This document shows, in pieces, positions 11,536 to 23,634 of a stretch of 64,000 nt of DNA. The position numbers were made by a program, and so were the translations under genes. The stretch is taken from assembly GCF_000208745.1 (NCBI RefSeq), contig NC_030851.1:4111916-4175915 (forward strand), in the 5' to 3' direction. The notes below the pieces were generated by a model, which searched no databases, was not told the DNA's origin, and saw nothing but the letters and a program-made list of their open reading frames with translations. Within the stretch, counting starts at the first letter, position 1. Each line of letters begins with the position of its first letter. The DNA comes from Theobroma cacao. Taxonomy: Eukaryota; Streptophyta; Magnoliopsida; Malvales; Malvaceae.

Positions 11536-11946
11536 ATGAACAACTCCTTCACTTGACTTCTTAAGATTAATCCTGATCTTCTGCCGTCCTCAGGTGAAAT
11601 TGATAATGTGTAGAAAACTGTTTATTTTGTATAGTGTGTATATTTTTGGGTCTCTCGTTGATAAGAGAAGGGTATGCAGGGCTTTGTTGATCTATTGTCT
11701 ATTTATGATGCCTTTATTTGATGGTGTCTGTAAGCTGTGTTGTCTGGGTGCCAGCATGCCTGGTTGGGAGGGTTGTGCTGGCCATAATCATGGTAGGCTT
11801 GCTGGGTGCAGTCAACAGGCAGCAGGGGGCTGGTTTGTGGTTGTTTTGATATGCAGGGTTTGTTTTTGTATACCTGCATTGTGGTTGATATTTCATAGAG
11901 AAGGCATCAAAGTATGGCATTTCTTAAAAAAAAAATGAATAACTCC
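11536..11946 (+). mobile_element. Short A-tailed retroposon (5'-truncated LINE-type) with target duplication
   Basis: A G/T-rich block, compositionally unlike its AT-rich surroundings, ends in an A-run (11926-11935). It is bracketed by ATGAACAACTCC (11536-11547) and ATGAATAACTCC (11935-11946), an 11/12 direct repeat immediately after the tail. An A-tail plus a 10-15 bp target duplication is the signature of target-primed reverse transcription. The roughly 380-bp body has an open frame but no domain; G/T-rich 3' UTRs are usual in plant L1 elements. I infer a severely 5'-truncated LINE; a SINE is less likely, as no A/B box was noticed. Confidence 0.65.
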
Positions 11947-13080
11947 CAAAAATGTGCTCGGGAATATTCCTTTTTTTTAATAATATATTATATGAGTATC
12001 AACATGCCCAGATTTTATATTTATAGAGATATTCTAGATTTGGTGTCCTATTTTATAATCTAATCCTTCTTTTATAATTTTTGTTTGATTTAATTTTTAA
12101 AGTTAGTATATGGTATAAATAAGAGCTAGCCTAATAAGTAATAATAAGTTAGGCGATTTTTAATTTTTTATTTCAATTTTGAACTAAAATTTGAGAAAAA
12201 CAAATTGATCATTAGTAACTTTTATAAGAGGTAAATTAATAAGGTCTATTTTGAAAAGTAATAATCTTCTCTTCCTCAATGTTTAAATCCAAAACTTCGA
12301 AATTAAGTGTACCAAAATTCTAATTATTGTGAAGTGTCTTGTTAGGAAAAGTCTATATATATTATTTAGATAATAAAAGCAAGTTTTTGCACAAAAAACT
12401 TATTTCGTTTACAGATCTATCTATCATATTTAAACGAGTTTGAATTTAATTTAATTTGTAAAATTCAGACAAATATTGATTTTTTGCACGTATACAAAAT
12501 GAAAAAAAAACTCATTATAGTATTAAATAAATATATATATATTCTTAAAATAATACAAAATGATCTTAACCACGAGGCAACCATGTCATATATTTTAAAC
12601 CCATGCAGATAATTTGAAAGGCTTAATTATTGGCTCGTGTCCTTCTACTAGTCATTAGGCTAGAAATTAAGCTTTTTAACTTATACTATTAATTAAAAGG
12701 TTATTCCCGTGTTGCACCAGAGAAGTCGCAATCCGCTAATTATTGATGCATCGAGTAGGTGAGCATAATCTACCAATATCTTCTTTTACTTTGTTACGTA
12801 AAGAAAATACTTGCGTTCTGGTTGCACGGGTCCAAGTTGCACAAAGTCTGCATGTATTTGCACACACCATGCTGTATTTAATTTGTCTGATCTAAGGCAC
12901 ATGTTTTCAGACATGGACAGTCAATTTTTGCTGTCTTCGGGGAAATTTAATAAAGAAAATGATTCCCAGACGCCTTTTTGAATTGATAATATAATATTAT
13001 TATTGCAACGATTTTGTGTTATAACTCGTGAGAAATTTAGAGACCGTTGATTTCAATCAAAGACCAGCTGTTTGCAGTGA
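11947..13080. other. Region upstream of PPO gene
   Basis: AT-rich putative promoter DNA with no coding region. Parts (TTTTTAACTTATACTATTAATT near 12675) recur upstream of the PPO pseudogene near 16700, so the duplication extended beyond the genes. Confidence 0.4.
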
Positions 13081-13539
13081 ACATTGAATTATTTAAGTTG
13101 CAGTATTCAAGCGTAAAGTAGATCAGTCCTGTGGAAAGGGTTAGAGCGGCTTGGGAAGAGCATCAAAAGGTAAATCTATTGTCTCCTTCATTCAACTTAC
13201 AGCAATCTTTTGCTCGATTTTATTTATGCTTGATGCCCATTATTTTGCACGTTCGTCAACTTAATATGCTTCTTCTATTTAGATCCCCTCAGAAGAAAGG
13301 CCTCCGTCGGTGAAACTGGAACACAGAAGACTTATGTTGTAGAGCAAAAAAGAGGTTGGGCGTATATATTTATATGTACATGCTTGATTTGAGCTGGTGC
13401 TTTTCGTCTTGAATCAGTTAGTCACCAGACTCATTACTATCAAGGAGAAGGTCAGGAGCAGAAATTTGTCCTCCAGGAATCTTGGAGCAGTTTAAGGCTT
13501 TCGACGCAAGCTTGTTAGCAAGGTCCTGGATTTCCAGCC

Positions 13540-15409
13540 ATGGAGAAGAAGAAATGGATTCTTACAGTTGTGTTAGCCCTCATCGTGGCAATGCTGCCTT
13601 TGACTTTTCGAATCCTGGAATCGCATCAAGTTCAGCGTTTATATACGGGGTACTTTATGCAAGTTTTCTTCCTTTTTCTCGCATTGATTTGTCACTTAAT
13701 TAATAAATGTATCTTAAAAACTTATACATGACGTGTGAATCCAATTCTATCTTGATTTTTGTCTTTTTTTCCTATCAGATCTCTTTGATCTGTAACAAGT
13801 CCTTACTTTTGATTTCTCCAGGGAACTAACAGACATGATACTCGGAAAGCTGGGAGGCCGGGCTTCCAGTAACCACGACCTTAGCACAGACAAGGCTGTA
13901 GCGAGCAAATTTATCGCCCCGAACTTAACAGCGTGCCACCCATCATATGGTCGTCCAGATCTTCTTGTTCACTGTTGTCCTCCGGGGTTTGAATCGCCAG
14001 TGCCCTTTGTCGATTTCCAGTTTCCTGATCCTCAATCGCCAAAACGTGTGCGCAGGCCAGTCCAACTTGTGGACGAGAACTACATCGCCAAATACAACAA
14101 GGCTTTGTCGATCATGAAGTCCTTGCCATACGATGATCCTCGAAGTTTTGCCCGTCAAGCCAACTTGCACTGTCTCTTTTGTACTGGAGCCTACGACCAA
14201 CAAAACTCCAATACCCCTCTTAGTATTCACAGAACATGGTTATTCTTTCCCTGGCACCGCATGATGATCTACTTCCACGAACGCATCATCGGTAGTCTAA
14301 TCGGAGATGACACGTTTGCTTTTCCGGTTTGGACTTGGGACATCCCTGAAGGAATGGTGATGCCGGATATTTACGCGAACATGAATTTATCATTCTTTCA
14401 CAAGGTACGTGACTTTTCACATTTTCCACCGCGGGTGGCAGATTTGAACTACTTCGAGGAAACAAATTTGAGTCCTCAAGAGCAGTTGGATACAAACTTG
14501 GCATTTATGTATAACCAAATGGTATCTGGTGCAAAGAAGACGGAATTGTTCATGGGATGCACATATAAAGCCAATGAAGGATATTGTAATTCACCCGGCA
14601 CTGTAGAGAGTGCCCCTCACAACACTTTGCATACATGGGTAGGGAGCAATCTAGAACCTGGAAGGGAGGATATGGGTAAATTCTACTCAGCAGCAAGAGA
14701 CCCTATTTTCTATGCACATCATTCCAATATAGATCGTCTTTGGGAAGTTTGGAGGGAGATTCATAAACATGAATTGGATATCAAAGATCCAGATTGGCTA
14801 AACTCTTTCTTTTTCTTTTATGATGAGAACTTGAAGCTGGTAAAGATTAAGGTTCGTGATGTTCTTGATATCTCCAAACTTGGTTATTCTTACGAGGAGG
14901 TCGATCGTCCGTGGTTGAATAAACGTCCCACGCCTTCAGTTCCGCCAAAGGTAGCCCGTCAGATATTAAAATCGAAAGAGAATGAGAACCAATTCCGACT
15001 GTCCTCTGATTTCGGGCCCCATGGTCGAGCTCTAGACGCTAGCTTGACAGTAAAGGTTAACAGGTCTAAAAATCATTTGACCAAGAGGGAGAAAGGAGAG
15101 GAAGAGGTCATAGTTGTTCACGGCATTGAAGTGAAAGGGGACGCATATGTTAAGTTTGATGTGTATGTAAACATGGTTGATCAGACGATAATCTCTCCAA
15201 AGTCCAGGGAATTCGCGGGGACCTTCGCTCACATTCCTGGGGGTGGGGAGATGATGAAGAGGAAGATCGATCTCAAACTGGGAGTGTCAGAACTATTGGA
15301 AGATTTGGAAGCAAAGGAAGATGAAAGCATCTGGGTCACATTGTTGCCAAGGACAGCAAGTTGTAGCAGTGTAACAATTGAAGGAGTACAAATTAAGTAT
15401 ATCAAATAA
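13540..15409 (+). CDS. Polyphenol oxidase with N-terminal signal-anchor, two exons
   Basis: Binuclear copper enzyme oxidising o-diphenols to quinones. Exon 1 is 13540-13649, exon 2 13822-15409; the intron (GT at 13650, AG at 13820-13821) splits a Gly codon and gives 565 aa. CuA ligands: His153 in HCLFCTGAYD (Cys for the thioether bridge nearby), His173 and His182 in HRTWLFFPWHR. CuB: His303 and His307 in HNTLHTWVG, and the HHSNIDRLW pair near 336-337. The DWL domain starts at about 360 and the KFDV domain has KFDV at 481-484. Residues 1-37 start MEKKKWILTVVLALIVAMLP, a basic stub plus one hydrophobic segment, which looks like a signal peptide or anchor rather than the usual Ser-rich plastid transit peptide with thylakoid signal. 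All copper ligands are intact, so it should be active. The second ATG at 13835 would lack the targeting segment. A 5' UTR intron (about 13171-13281) is possible. Confidence 0.92.
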
Positions 15410-17310
15410 ATTCATGTCTTCATTAGAGAAAGAAGGAATGAGAGAAAAACTTTTGAAGTCTCCTTTATTTTGGAGATCTCATTTTTAGTCATTGAAACAA
15501 AGATAAATAATGTTTATTTAATGATGGAAAATATTGTCTTTTATTCTGTCTAGATTCAGAGTAATTTATCGAATAAAGTTATTTTTCCCTCATAGCACGT
15601 GTCATGGGCATGTTTTCAGTGGGTTAAGAGCCCTTCAATTATTTTCTTATCTATTATTTCTCAACACATTTATTATGACACGTGAATTAGTCTTGGACCA
15701 CTTATTCGTCTGACCCAACCCTATTCGTCTATGTCTATCAACAATCTTAGTTCAGCCTTACCTTTAGTACCTCTATTATTTATTTCCAAAGCTTTAATTG
15801 AAAATATTATTATCTATGATTATAATTAATATATTCGTTATATAATTAAAGAAAACATTGTTTTCATTAAAATAAATAAGATAAAATAATATAATATATA
15901 TTCAAATGGCATATTTAATGAAAAAAAAAAAACAAAAATGTCTAAATCCAAATAAGAGGTTAATTGAAATGGGGAACTGATTAGATGAGAGATATTCCAT
16001 TAGTATGGGCTAATAATAGTAGGCTAAAAGCGTATCCAACGACTTAAGGCCTAGATTTAGCAACGTGAGCAAAACTGTAGCAAATTTAACCGAAAAGGCT
16101 AAAAATTGATTGCCGTCGGCTTTGATTTCTTTATTTTGTTAATCAGGTTTGGATCTATCGTGGACTATCTCTGTTTTCTATTTTTCAAATCAAGGTAGGT
16201 AAAGAATTGTTTTTTTCCAAGAAACAAGTCAAATTTGGTATAATATCTAAAGGGGTTTTTGAATTATTAAAAAATAAATTTAAATAAAATTTTTTATATT
16301 TAAATATTTGATTTATTGATTAGTGTATAATCTTTTATTTAAAAAATAAATCCGAATACCTTTCTTCCAAAAAAATTAAAAAAAATCTATATAAATTTTT
16401 ATCACTTTTCATTACATTTAATCTAAATAAAAAATCTAAAATTTTTACCCCTGCTCGAAGCCATGGATCCTTTTTTGATGGATCAATCCAGCTAATCATG
16501 GGATATATATAAATATAAATATATATTCACGTCCTTCTTATTGCCATTTTTATCCAAATTCAAGTCCCTAATATTCTTAATGATATGGACGTGGCGTTAT
16601 AATTTAATTAAAAAACTCATTATACATGTATTTAAGGCAATCAATATAATAAACGTGACTAATGATCCTAATTAACTTGATGAGCCTATTAAATTTTTTA
16701 ACTTATGCTATTAATTGAGGAGTATTTATTGGAGAAACGACAATCACCTGGTTGTTGAGTAGTTTTTAAGATGTTATGACGGAAAATGTTTAAAATTAGA
16801 GATCCGGAAACTAAGTGGAAAAAGTATACTCTCATCAATTAATTTTATGAAGGAGAATAAGTAAGCTGTAAGTAAACTAAAATTATATATTGTTTAATTT
16901 ACATGATTCTAAGACCAATTTTTAAGTGGAATTAAATAGGTTTCCTTTTTGAATCAATGATCAATGGCCACAAAAATCTTTCCAAAATATTTTATTCTGT
17001 GTATTAAAATTTTACATATTAGGATCAAAAGCTAGTTTGATTAAGAGGAGAGGAATCCCTGTTCGAATTGCAAAAAAATAATAAGGAAAAAAATTTTAAG
17101 TGAAAGTAAATTGCATATATAGTTATTAAAATCGGACCAAATCGACGGTCAAATTGGTTGAACTGCTGACTTGATTATCGAATTAGTTCAATTCTTATGT
17201 TAGATTGGGTACGCAAATGATCTACTTCAACTTGATCAAATTCACGAGATTTGTCAGATTTTCATTAATCCCATATTTATTTAGTGGGTTACACTGATAT
17301 TGTTAGATTG
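15410..17310. other. Intergenic between PPO copies
   Basis: AT-rich. The first 130 bases are the PPO 3' UTR. From about 16020 the sequence shares scattered blocks with the region upstream of the intact PPO. From about 17310 the 5' UTR-like similarity becomes continuous (CCCCTCAGAAG near 17425 equals the block near 13284). Confidence 0.5.
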
Positions 17311-17641
17311 GGTAAATCTCGTCTCTTTTATTCAACTTCGAGCAATTGTTGCTCGACATTGTTTGTACGTTGCTATTATGTTGCATGTTCGTTAACCTAA
17401 AAAGCTGCTTCTGTTTAGATCGATCCCCTCAGAAGCAAGGCCTCTGACATTGCAACTGAATTAGAGAAAATTTTGTATGCTTGATTCAGTTGGTGGTTCT
17501 CTTCTGGGATCAGTTAGTCATCACTCATCCATCTCAGTATTATCAAGGAGATGGTCAGGAGCAGATTTTTGTCTCCAGGAATCTCGGAGCGTTTTAAGGC
17601 TTTCAAGGCAAGCTTGTTAACAAGGTCCTGGATTTCCAGCC

Positions 17642-18548
17642 ATGGAGCAGAAGAAATGGATTCTTACAGTTGTGTTAGCTCTCATCGTCGCAATGCTGCC
17701 TTTGACTATTCGAATCCTGGAATTGCATCAAGTTCAGGCAGCGTTTATATATGGGGTACTTTGTGCAAGTCTTTGTCCTGTGTTAATCATTGATTTGTCA
17801 CTTAATTAATACATGTAAAGCCAATATTACAATTGGCTATATCAATATATCAGAACAGCCTGTACATGACGTATCCATGTTAGTCTTCCTTGCTTTTTGT
17901 TCCTTGTAGATCCTTTGGACCTGTAACAAGCCCTTACTTTCGAGCTGTCCAGGGAACTAACAGACATGATTCTCGGGAAGCTGGGAGGCTCAGGCTGGGC
18001 TTCCAGTAACCACGACCTTAGCATGGACAAGGCTGTAACGAGCAAAGTTGTCGGCCCAAACTTAACAGCGTGCCATCCATCTTTTGGTAGTCCAGATCTT
18101 ATTGTTTACTGTTGCCCTCCGGGATTTGAATCGCCAGTGCTTTTTGTAGATTTCCAGTTTCCATTGACAGTAAAGGTATTTAGGTTTAAAAATCATTGGA
18201 GAGAGAGAAAAAGAAGAGGAAGAAGTCATAGTTGTGCACGGAATCGAAGTGAAAGGGGACGCATTTGTTAAATTTGATGTTTATGTAAATGTTGTTAATC
18301 ATACGATCATCATCCCAAAGTTCAGAGAATTTTCGGGGATATTTGTTCACATTCCCAAGGGTGTTGGTTTCAGGGAGAGAGATCATGGTGGGGACATTGT
18401 GAGGAGGAAGACAGTTCTTGAATTGGGGGTCTCAGAACAACTGAAAGATTTGGAAGTAGATACAGATGAAAGCATATGGATTACATCGTTGCCAAGGACG
18501 GCAGCTGCAGCAACAATTGAAGGAATACGGATAGAGTACATCAAATGA
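17642..18548 (+). pseudogene. PPO pseudogene lacking the whole copper domain
   Basis: A tandem copy of the PPO gene. Exon 1 (17642-17755) starts MEQKKWILTVVLALIVAMLP but carries a 4-nt insertion (GCAG after GTTCAG) that puts the splice junction out of phase with exon 2 (from 17953). Exon 2 matches the intact gene through FVDFQFP, then jumps at about 18162 to LTVKV. Relative to the intact gene, 339 codons (about 1,017 nt) are missing exactly in frame: all six copper ligands and the DWL domain. A 1-nt deletion near 18200 then shifts the frame before the KFDV domain (HGIEVKGDAFVKFDVYVN), which stays open to TGA at 18546-18548. With two frameshifts it is a pseudogene, although the separate KFDV frame is still intact. 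Confidence 0.9.
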
Positions 18549-19121
18549 TTGAAGTCTCCGACACCTGGAGAGCACCATACATGATTGATTTGTATTATTG
18601 CTATGCGAAGGTTCACGTATCTGTAGCTGATATGTGTATTTTTTGTATGAAAATTGATAAATTATATAGGTAAATAAGTCGTATCTGCTATTGAAATCAT
18701 GGTAAAACCTTTTAGTAACAGAGCTCACGGATTTCATATTGAACAAATTTAGCAAAACTATTCGAGTTGTGCTGTTACCAGGATTAATTGGCTAATATAT
18801 TGTATCTAAGGAATTGAAGTGGACTTTGCTTCTTGCATAGCCTGCCTTATGTTATAAGATAAGCGTTGAGTTCTAGGGACACCAAACATTTGAATCAAAA
18901 AGCAGAGTAAAAAATTTCAGACCAAATCATTTTATTCCACACAACAAGATTTTAATCACAATTCCAAGAACCTCATACAATTGTAATTATTTGCCTTCAT
19001 AGATAAAAATTTATCCTCCAATTTAACTCCTGCCCTTTGCAGGAAAGAGTCAAAAAGAAAAATAGTCAGCTTAACAAGAGTTGGCCGCGCCCTTTAGGCT
19101 TTTGTGTAAACCAGGAAACAA
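18549..19121. other. Convergent intergenic region between PPO pseudogene and laccase
   Basis: 3' flanks of two converging genes. No further feature seen; minus-strand open frames here are antisense shadows. Confidence 0.5.
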
Positions 19122-21286
19122 CTAGCAAGGTGGAAGGTCCTTGGGAGGAGGCAAAATGGATTGATCTGGTCCCTTTCCATTCTCCACCACAAAAGCTGTC
19201 TTCAAACCCCAGCCGGTATGGAGCTCCAAATGACAGTGCATGAACCAAACTCCTGAAGAATGAAAAGAATTGGTTTAGACTGTAGAGGATTACTATTATT
19301 TTTTCGTTGTTTTAAATTGCTTTCTTTCTAATGCCATGTTTATATTGAGTTTCTGGTGAATGTACCTGGATTATCAGCCCTGAACCTTATGGCGGTCCAC
19401 CCACTGGTCGGTACTCCAACTGTGTTTCTTTCAGGAGGGTCAACCAAGTTAAATTTAGCTGGGTCTTTTGCTGGGTCAAAGTTCCCGATTCCAGTCCCAA
19501 CGACAAAGAAATTGTAACCATGAAGGTGGAATGGATGGGATTCAACAGTTAGAAGATTGGTATCCTGTAGCACTAACTCAACTGTGGAATTGAAAGCAAT
19601 CTTGCTTAGCCTGGTGCCTAAAGTAGTACCAAGATTGGCAGTCAATGGAGCACCAGTGTAATTGAAAGGTTTAGGAGGGCGGTCAGGGAAATCTGTTCTA
19701 AATACTCCCTTGACGTTGAAATATTGAGCTTGAAGAAGGCCAATCTGTGGCATAACAAAGGTAATGTTGTTCAAAGATGCAGTGAGTTGTGTTCCATTCA
19801 GGCAAGTTGCACATGGGTTGATTCCTAATCCAATTGTGTAGAAGAGATGTCTGTCAACTTTAAGGGGCACATTTGCTGGGTATTGTGGAGAGTTTAGGCT
19901 CCTAAGTTTGGCATTGTATCTCAATGCAAAAGCTGTGTCATTTGGTGATGGTAGCTGAGGAAGGATTGGGAGGACAGTGTTTGGAACACCTTTATATTGA
20001 AGTATAGCCGTGGCGGTTTTGTTGTCTACGGTCAATGGTGCATCCATGAAAGGCCTAGCCGCCATGAAATATCTACCAGGTGCTTGGGTGGCTTGAACAA
20101 GAACATTTGTGGTCTGCCCTGGTGCAATTAGAATTGCTTGTGTAGTAAACGGTTTAGAATAAACTGCATCTATTTCTACCACCGTCATATTGTGGCCAGC
20201 AATGGCAAAGAAAAGTTCATCGTTGAGTGCAGCGTTGATAATTCTCAAGAGATAAGTCTTTCCTTGTTCTACCTCCATCGCAAATGTATCTGCAAAAGAA
20301 AAGAAAAAAATAAGAATGCAAGGCCTTGTATGCTGAATCCAAAAGCCGGTGCTAATACTCCGTTGAAAAAAAAGGCTAAGCTTACATTTCTCAGAACATG
20401 GGAATAATGGCCCTGGTTTTCCATTAATTGTGTGAGCATCAGATGTATTTGGCGGTAATCCCAGCTTGTTCCCTTGTTTAACAATCTCTTCAACATCGTT
20501 ATTCCACCATTCACCTGCGCCAAGTACAAGAATTATGGAAATATTAACACGTTAATTGTCTAATTAAAATAGTCCCACCAATACGGAACAATTCACCCCA
20601 CCTAAAATTATGTTAGTTTCCCTGTAAGGTTGAGGAAAAGGGAATGGGGTCCCCTGTTTTGGCATGATTACAATTGCACCATAAACTGTTGCTCTGAGCC
20701 AAAAGATATGTGCATGCCACCATAGAGTTCCTCGTTGACCCGTTACATTAAAATCGTACGTGTAACTGTGCCCTGTCTGGATAGGGCATTGTGTTATAAA
20801 AGCTGGTCCATCTGCCCATCCATTGCGAAATTGTTTCAGTCCATGCCTGCCATGACAGAATCGTATCAACAAAGCCCAATAATTGACTTCATGACATGAG
20901 AATCGCATTTTCAAAAGAAATGATGCATTTCCTACCAATGAATGGACATGTTATATTGGGCGTAGTTTGCGACATTAATGAGAACTCTGTCGCCTTCTCT
21001 CGCGTATATTGTTGGCCCTGGAAACATCCCATTGACTGTAACAACAGGTTTAGCATGGCATAGCCTGCTAACATTTTTCACTTGAATCTGAAAGAACAGA
21101 AAGCCATATTATCATTAAGAATGAAAATAAATTCAGCTAAAAGGTGAATACAACATGCCATGGATTCAATAGGCCTACATCGAATTGGTATCTTCTCACT
21201 GCTGCATCTGCAGGAAGAGAAATGAAGCCAACTAGATAGAGGAAGAAAAAGAATGACCCCGAGCAGAAAATTTTGCCTACTGCCAT
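19122..21286 (-). CDS. Laccase (plant multicopper oxidase), six exons
   Basis: Apoplastic p-diphenol oxidase; plant laccases polymerise monolignols or other phenolics. Exons on the minus strand: 21286-21179, 21087-20936, 20846-20602, 20514-20386, 20289-19366, 19252-19122. They total 1,689 nt with matching phases, giving 562 aa. The N-terminus [20 protein letters not shown] is a signal peptide, likely cut after ADA (about 28). Copper motifs: HWHG (86-89), WWHAHIFWL (His131, His133), HPFHLHGY, and [12 protein letters not shown] (525-531 plus axial Leu). Several N-x-S/T sites fit a secreted glycoprotein. The last exon ends [11 protein letters not shown]. The sequence resembles the LAC4/LAC11 side of the family more than LAC17, but I do not assign a subfamily. 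Exon 5 contains a near-perfect miR397 site. No disruption seen. Confidence 0.93.
20220..20240 (-). promoter_or_regulatory. miR397 target site in laccase mRNA
   Basis: The plus strand here is nearly the miR397 sequence itself: it shares GTTGAGTGCAGCGTTGAT, 19 of 21 positions overall matching the remembered miRNA. The laccase mRNA (minus strand) is therefore complementary, with one A:C mismatch at miRNA position 3 and a G:U pair at position 21. Positions 9-12 are perfectly paired. The site encodes the conserved INAALND segment. miR397 cleavage of laccase mRNAs is established in several plants. Confidence 0.88.
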
Positions 21287-21919
21287 TTTGTGTGCTTAAT
21301 TCTTCGAATTCCGGGTTACGTTTCTTCTGATGAGACATAGGGAGTTGAGGTTTAATGGTTTTTATAGTGTATGAAAAAGGTTAAGTAATGCTATCAGTTT
21401 GTTAAAAGGGAAGGGAGAGGGTATTGTTGAATTAGGTAAGAGGAGGAGCAGAGGTTGAACATGAACGCTTGTAAGCAAAATATGAGAGGGACTTGAAGGG
21501 TGTTACACTTGAAGATCAGAAGACGGAGAGACCAGATGTTATTGATAAAATACTAAGAAAATAAACATGAGAGCTACTTAAAACCAAACACGACCGCCCT
21601 GAGCTGGTGAGCTTTACCGTTAAGGAAAAGTGTTAAGATTTACTTCAGATTCCAGCTGCTTCGGGTTGTTCAAAAATGTTTTTTTATGCACATGACAACA
21701 GCCAGCCATATCTCACTTGGGAATAAAAAAGGATAATTAAGGTGGAAGAAGAACCCTCTTATTTAGTTATTTTAATTGAATAAACATAGGGGTGCATGTA
21801 TGTCATATGTACATGAATGTTACAATAAAGTCACTAGTCTATTGTGGACTACTACATCAAATCAATGTGTTCTTCTAGATTTGATGCAATAACAATCAAT
21901 CAGTATCTAATTATTTTCA
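21287..21919. other. Laccase promoter / pectinesterase 3' flank
   Basis: Sequence upstream of the laccase start, then the 3' flank of the next minus-strand gene. No specific element could be assigned. Confidence 0.45.
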
Positions 21920-23634
21920 TCAGCCACTGGTAATGGAACCGGGGCGCCTTTTGAAATTGGTTGGTGCAGGTCTAAGCCAAGCTCTCCCTCCAATCATGTC
22001 CATAGTCAAGAATGGTGCAGCTTCATTTTGTGATAGGCGGTGTGACCACTGAACCCTCTTTGATGCATCAGCTCCAGGTCCATAGCACTTGTATTCACCA
22101 TAATACGCAGTCCTGTCATGCAAAATAGAAAATGTTACTAAACCAGTAAACATAGATAATTTTAATTTTCAAGATTAGCTGATATATATATGTACCTTTG
22201 CTTTCTTGGGTCTTGCCAGTCATCCCATCCTTGTGGGATTATCACATTGGACATGTAGGTTTCGGCAAAGACTACCCGAGAAAAAGCACCCCACGGCCTT
22301 CCAAGGAAAGCAGCACCAATGCCAGTGATCTTGCAACCCAAGAAAGTGAAGCCGGTATTCTCTGAAGGTGAATTCCTATGTTGAGCAGTGATAGATCCAC
22401 TTTTTGTTGAAAGGGAATGCAAATGGCATCCCTACAAGGAGATAAAAGTCGTATCAACTTGTTAGTCATCCTTGAAAAATTTTTACTGCTAAAATTTTGC
22501 CATTTAAATTTGTCTCTTTTAGACAATGTAAAGCACTCACTTCATAAAAGGACGAAGCATTTCCACATATGAAATCTGTGCCTCCTTCAATGTAGCAATT
22601 TTTGAAATAATGCTTTCCGGTATCATCCAGGAGAGTATCTTGATAGGAGAGAATCCTGCATCCATAGAATGCAGCTCTGTCTCCTGATACCCTCATTGCA
22701 ACAGCCTTGCCACCCGTCCCAAATGTGTTCTACAGCCACAAATTCATTTCATTAGAATTTGGAGGTAAATCAGCGAGCTTAGGGGTAATATCAATTGATT
22801 GTTCGACTGAAATGGACTTAAATTGTGTTGGGAATATACATCAATTTTTATGTTGACTAAAATTTGAATTTGTATCAGAATTGCATCCTTGACAAACATC
22901 CTGAATGGCCTACATCCCTACAAACAAAACCTATTTATTTCAGACTGGTGCCCACAGAACATGGGAGGAAGTCCCACACAAAGCTCCAGCACTGTTTAGA
23001 GGCGCATCATATGCTGAATTTTTAGATGAAAAAGAAAGAGAAGAAAGTGAAGAGACTAGCAACAGCTCTAGGAATTGTTTATACATATAAGCCAACATAT
23101 ATAGATACCTGAATTGTGAGATATTGTCCAACAAAGTCAGAGGCCAATACAGTGAGCGCTGCAGAATCAAATATCCCCCCGCTCTCATTCCATGTTACTA
23201 TGGTGTCTTGGGCCCGAGTGCCACTCAATGTTATAAATGGCTTATCAGCAGGCACAACAATCTTTTCCCTGCTCAATGAAAGTTCAAACAAAACAAAGAG
23301 TTAAAAAGTCTGAAAAAAAAAAACAAAAACCATCTCAATTAGCCCATCAAGTTGTAGTATTTAGCTATAAACATGGTCATACACCCACACGTTACCTGTA
23401 TGTCCCTGGCTTAACCAAAATGAAGTAGAGTTCAGAGTTATTAGATGGAACAGCGTCTATTGCATCTTGTATCTTCTTAAAGTCCCCATGGCCAGCCTGA
23501 TCGACCCTCAAAAGAATGGCGGTAGACATGTCTATGGGAGCTTTGGCAGCTGCGTTAACCATAAGAAAAGCAAAAACAACTTCAAATAAAACGATAACAA
23601 TATTAGCATGGCTACAAATATTCATTCCTGCCAT
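21920..23634 (-). CDS. Pectinesterase without PMEI pro-region, five exons
   Basis: Cell-wall enzyme removing methyl esters from homogalacturonan. Exons on the minus strand: 23634-23396, 23268-23109, 22729-22541, 22431-22196, 22112-21920. Their sum of 1,017 nt encodes 338 aa with matched phases. The N-terminus (MAGMNICSHANIVIVLFEVV) is hydrophobic and secretory. Family motifs: VDQAGHGDFKKIQDAIDAVP, VKPGTYREK, YQDTLLDDTGKHYF (Asp164), GGTDFICGNASSFYE (Asp185, usual DFIFG here DFICG), and AFLGRPWGAFSRVV (Arg241, Trp243). The length and lack of an inhibitor-like pro-domain put it in the short class, like Arabidopsis PME11. I chose ATG at 23634 rather than the upstream in-frame GTG. The intron after exon 2 is 379 bp; other introns are 83-128 bp. 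Confidence 0.92.

Noticed and set aside
11594..11938. 114-codon frame considered as a small gene
   Set aside because: It lies wholly inside the A-tailed retroposon with target duplication, which explains its composition.
18160..18165. Idea that the PPO pseudogene junction is a retained exon-exon junction of a retrocopy
   Set aside because: The intact gene has no intron between these points, and the pseudogene keeps the first intron, so it is a genomic deletion.
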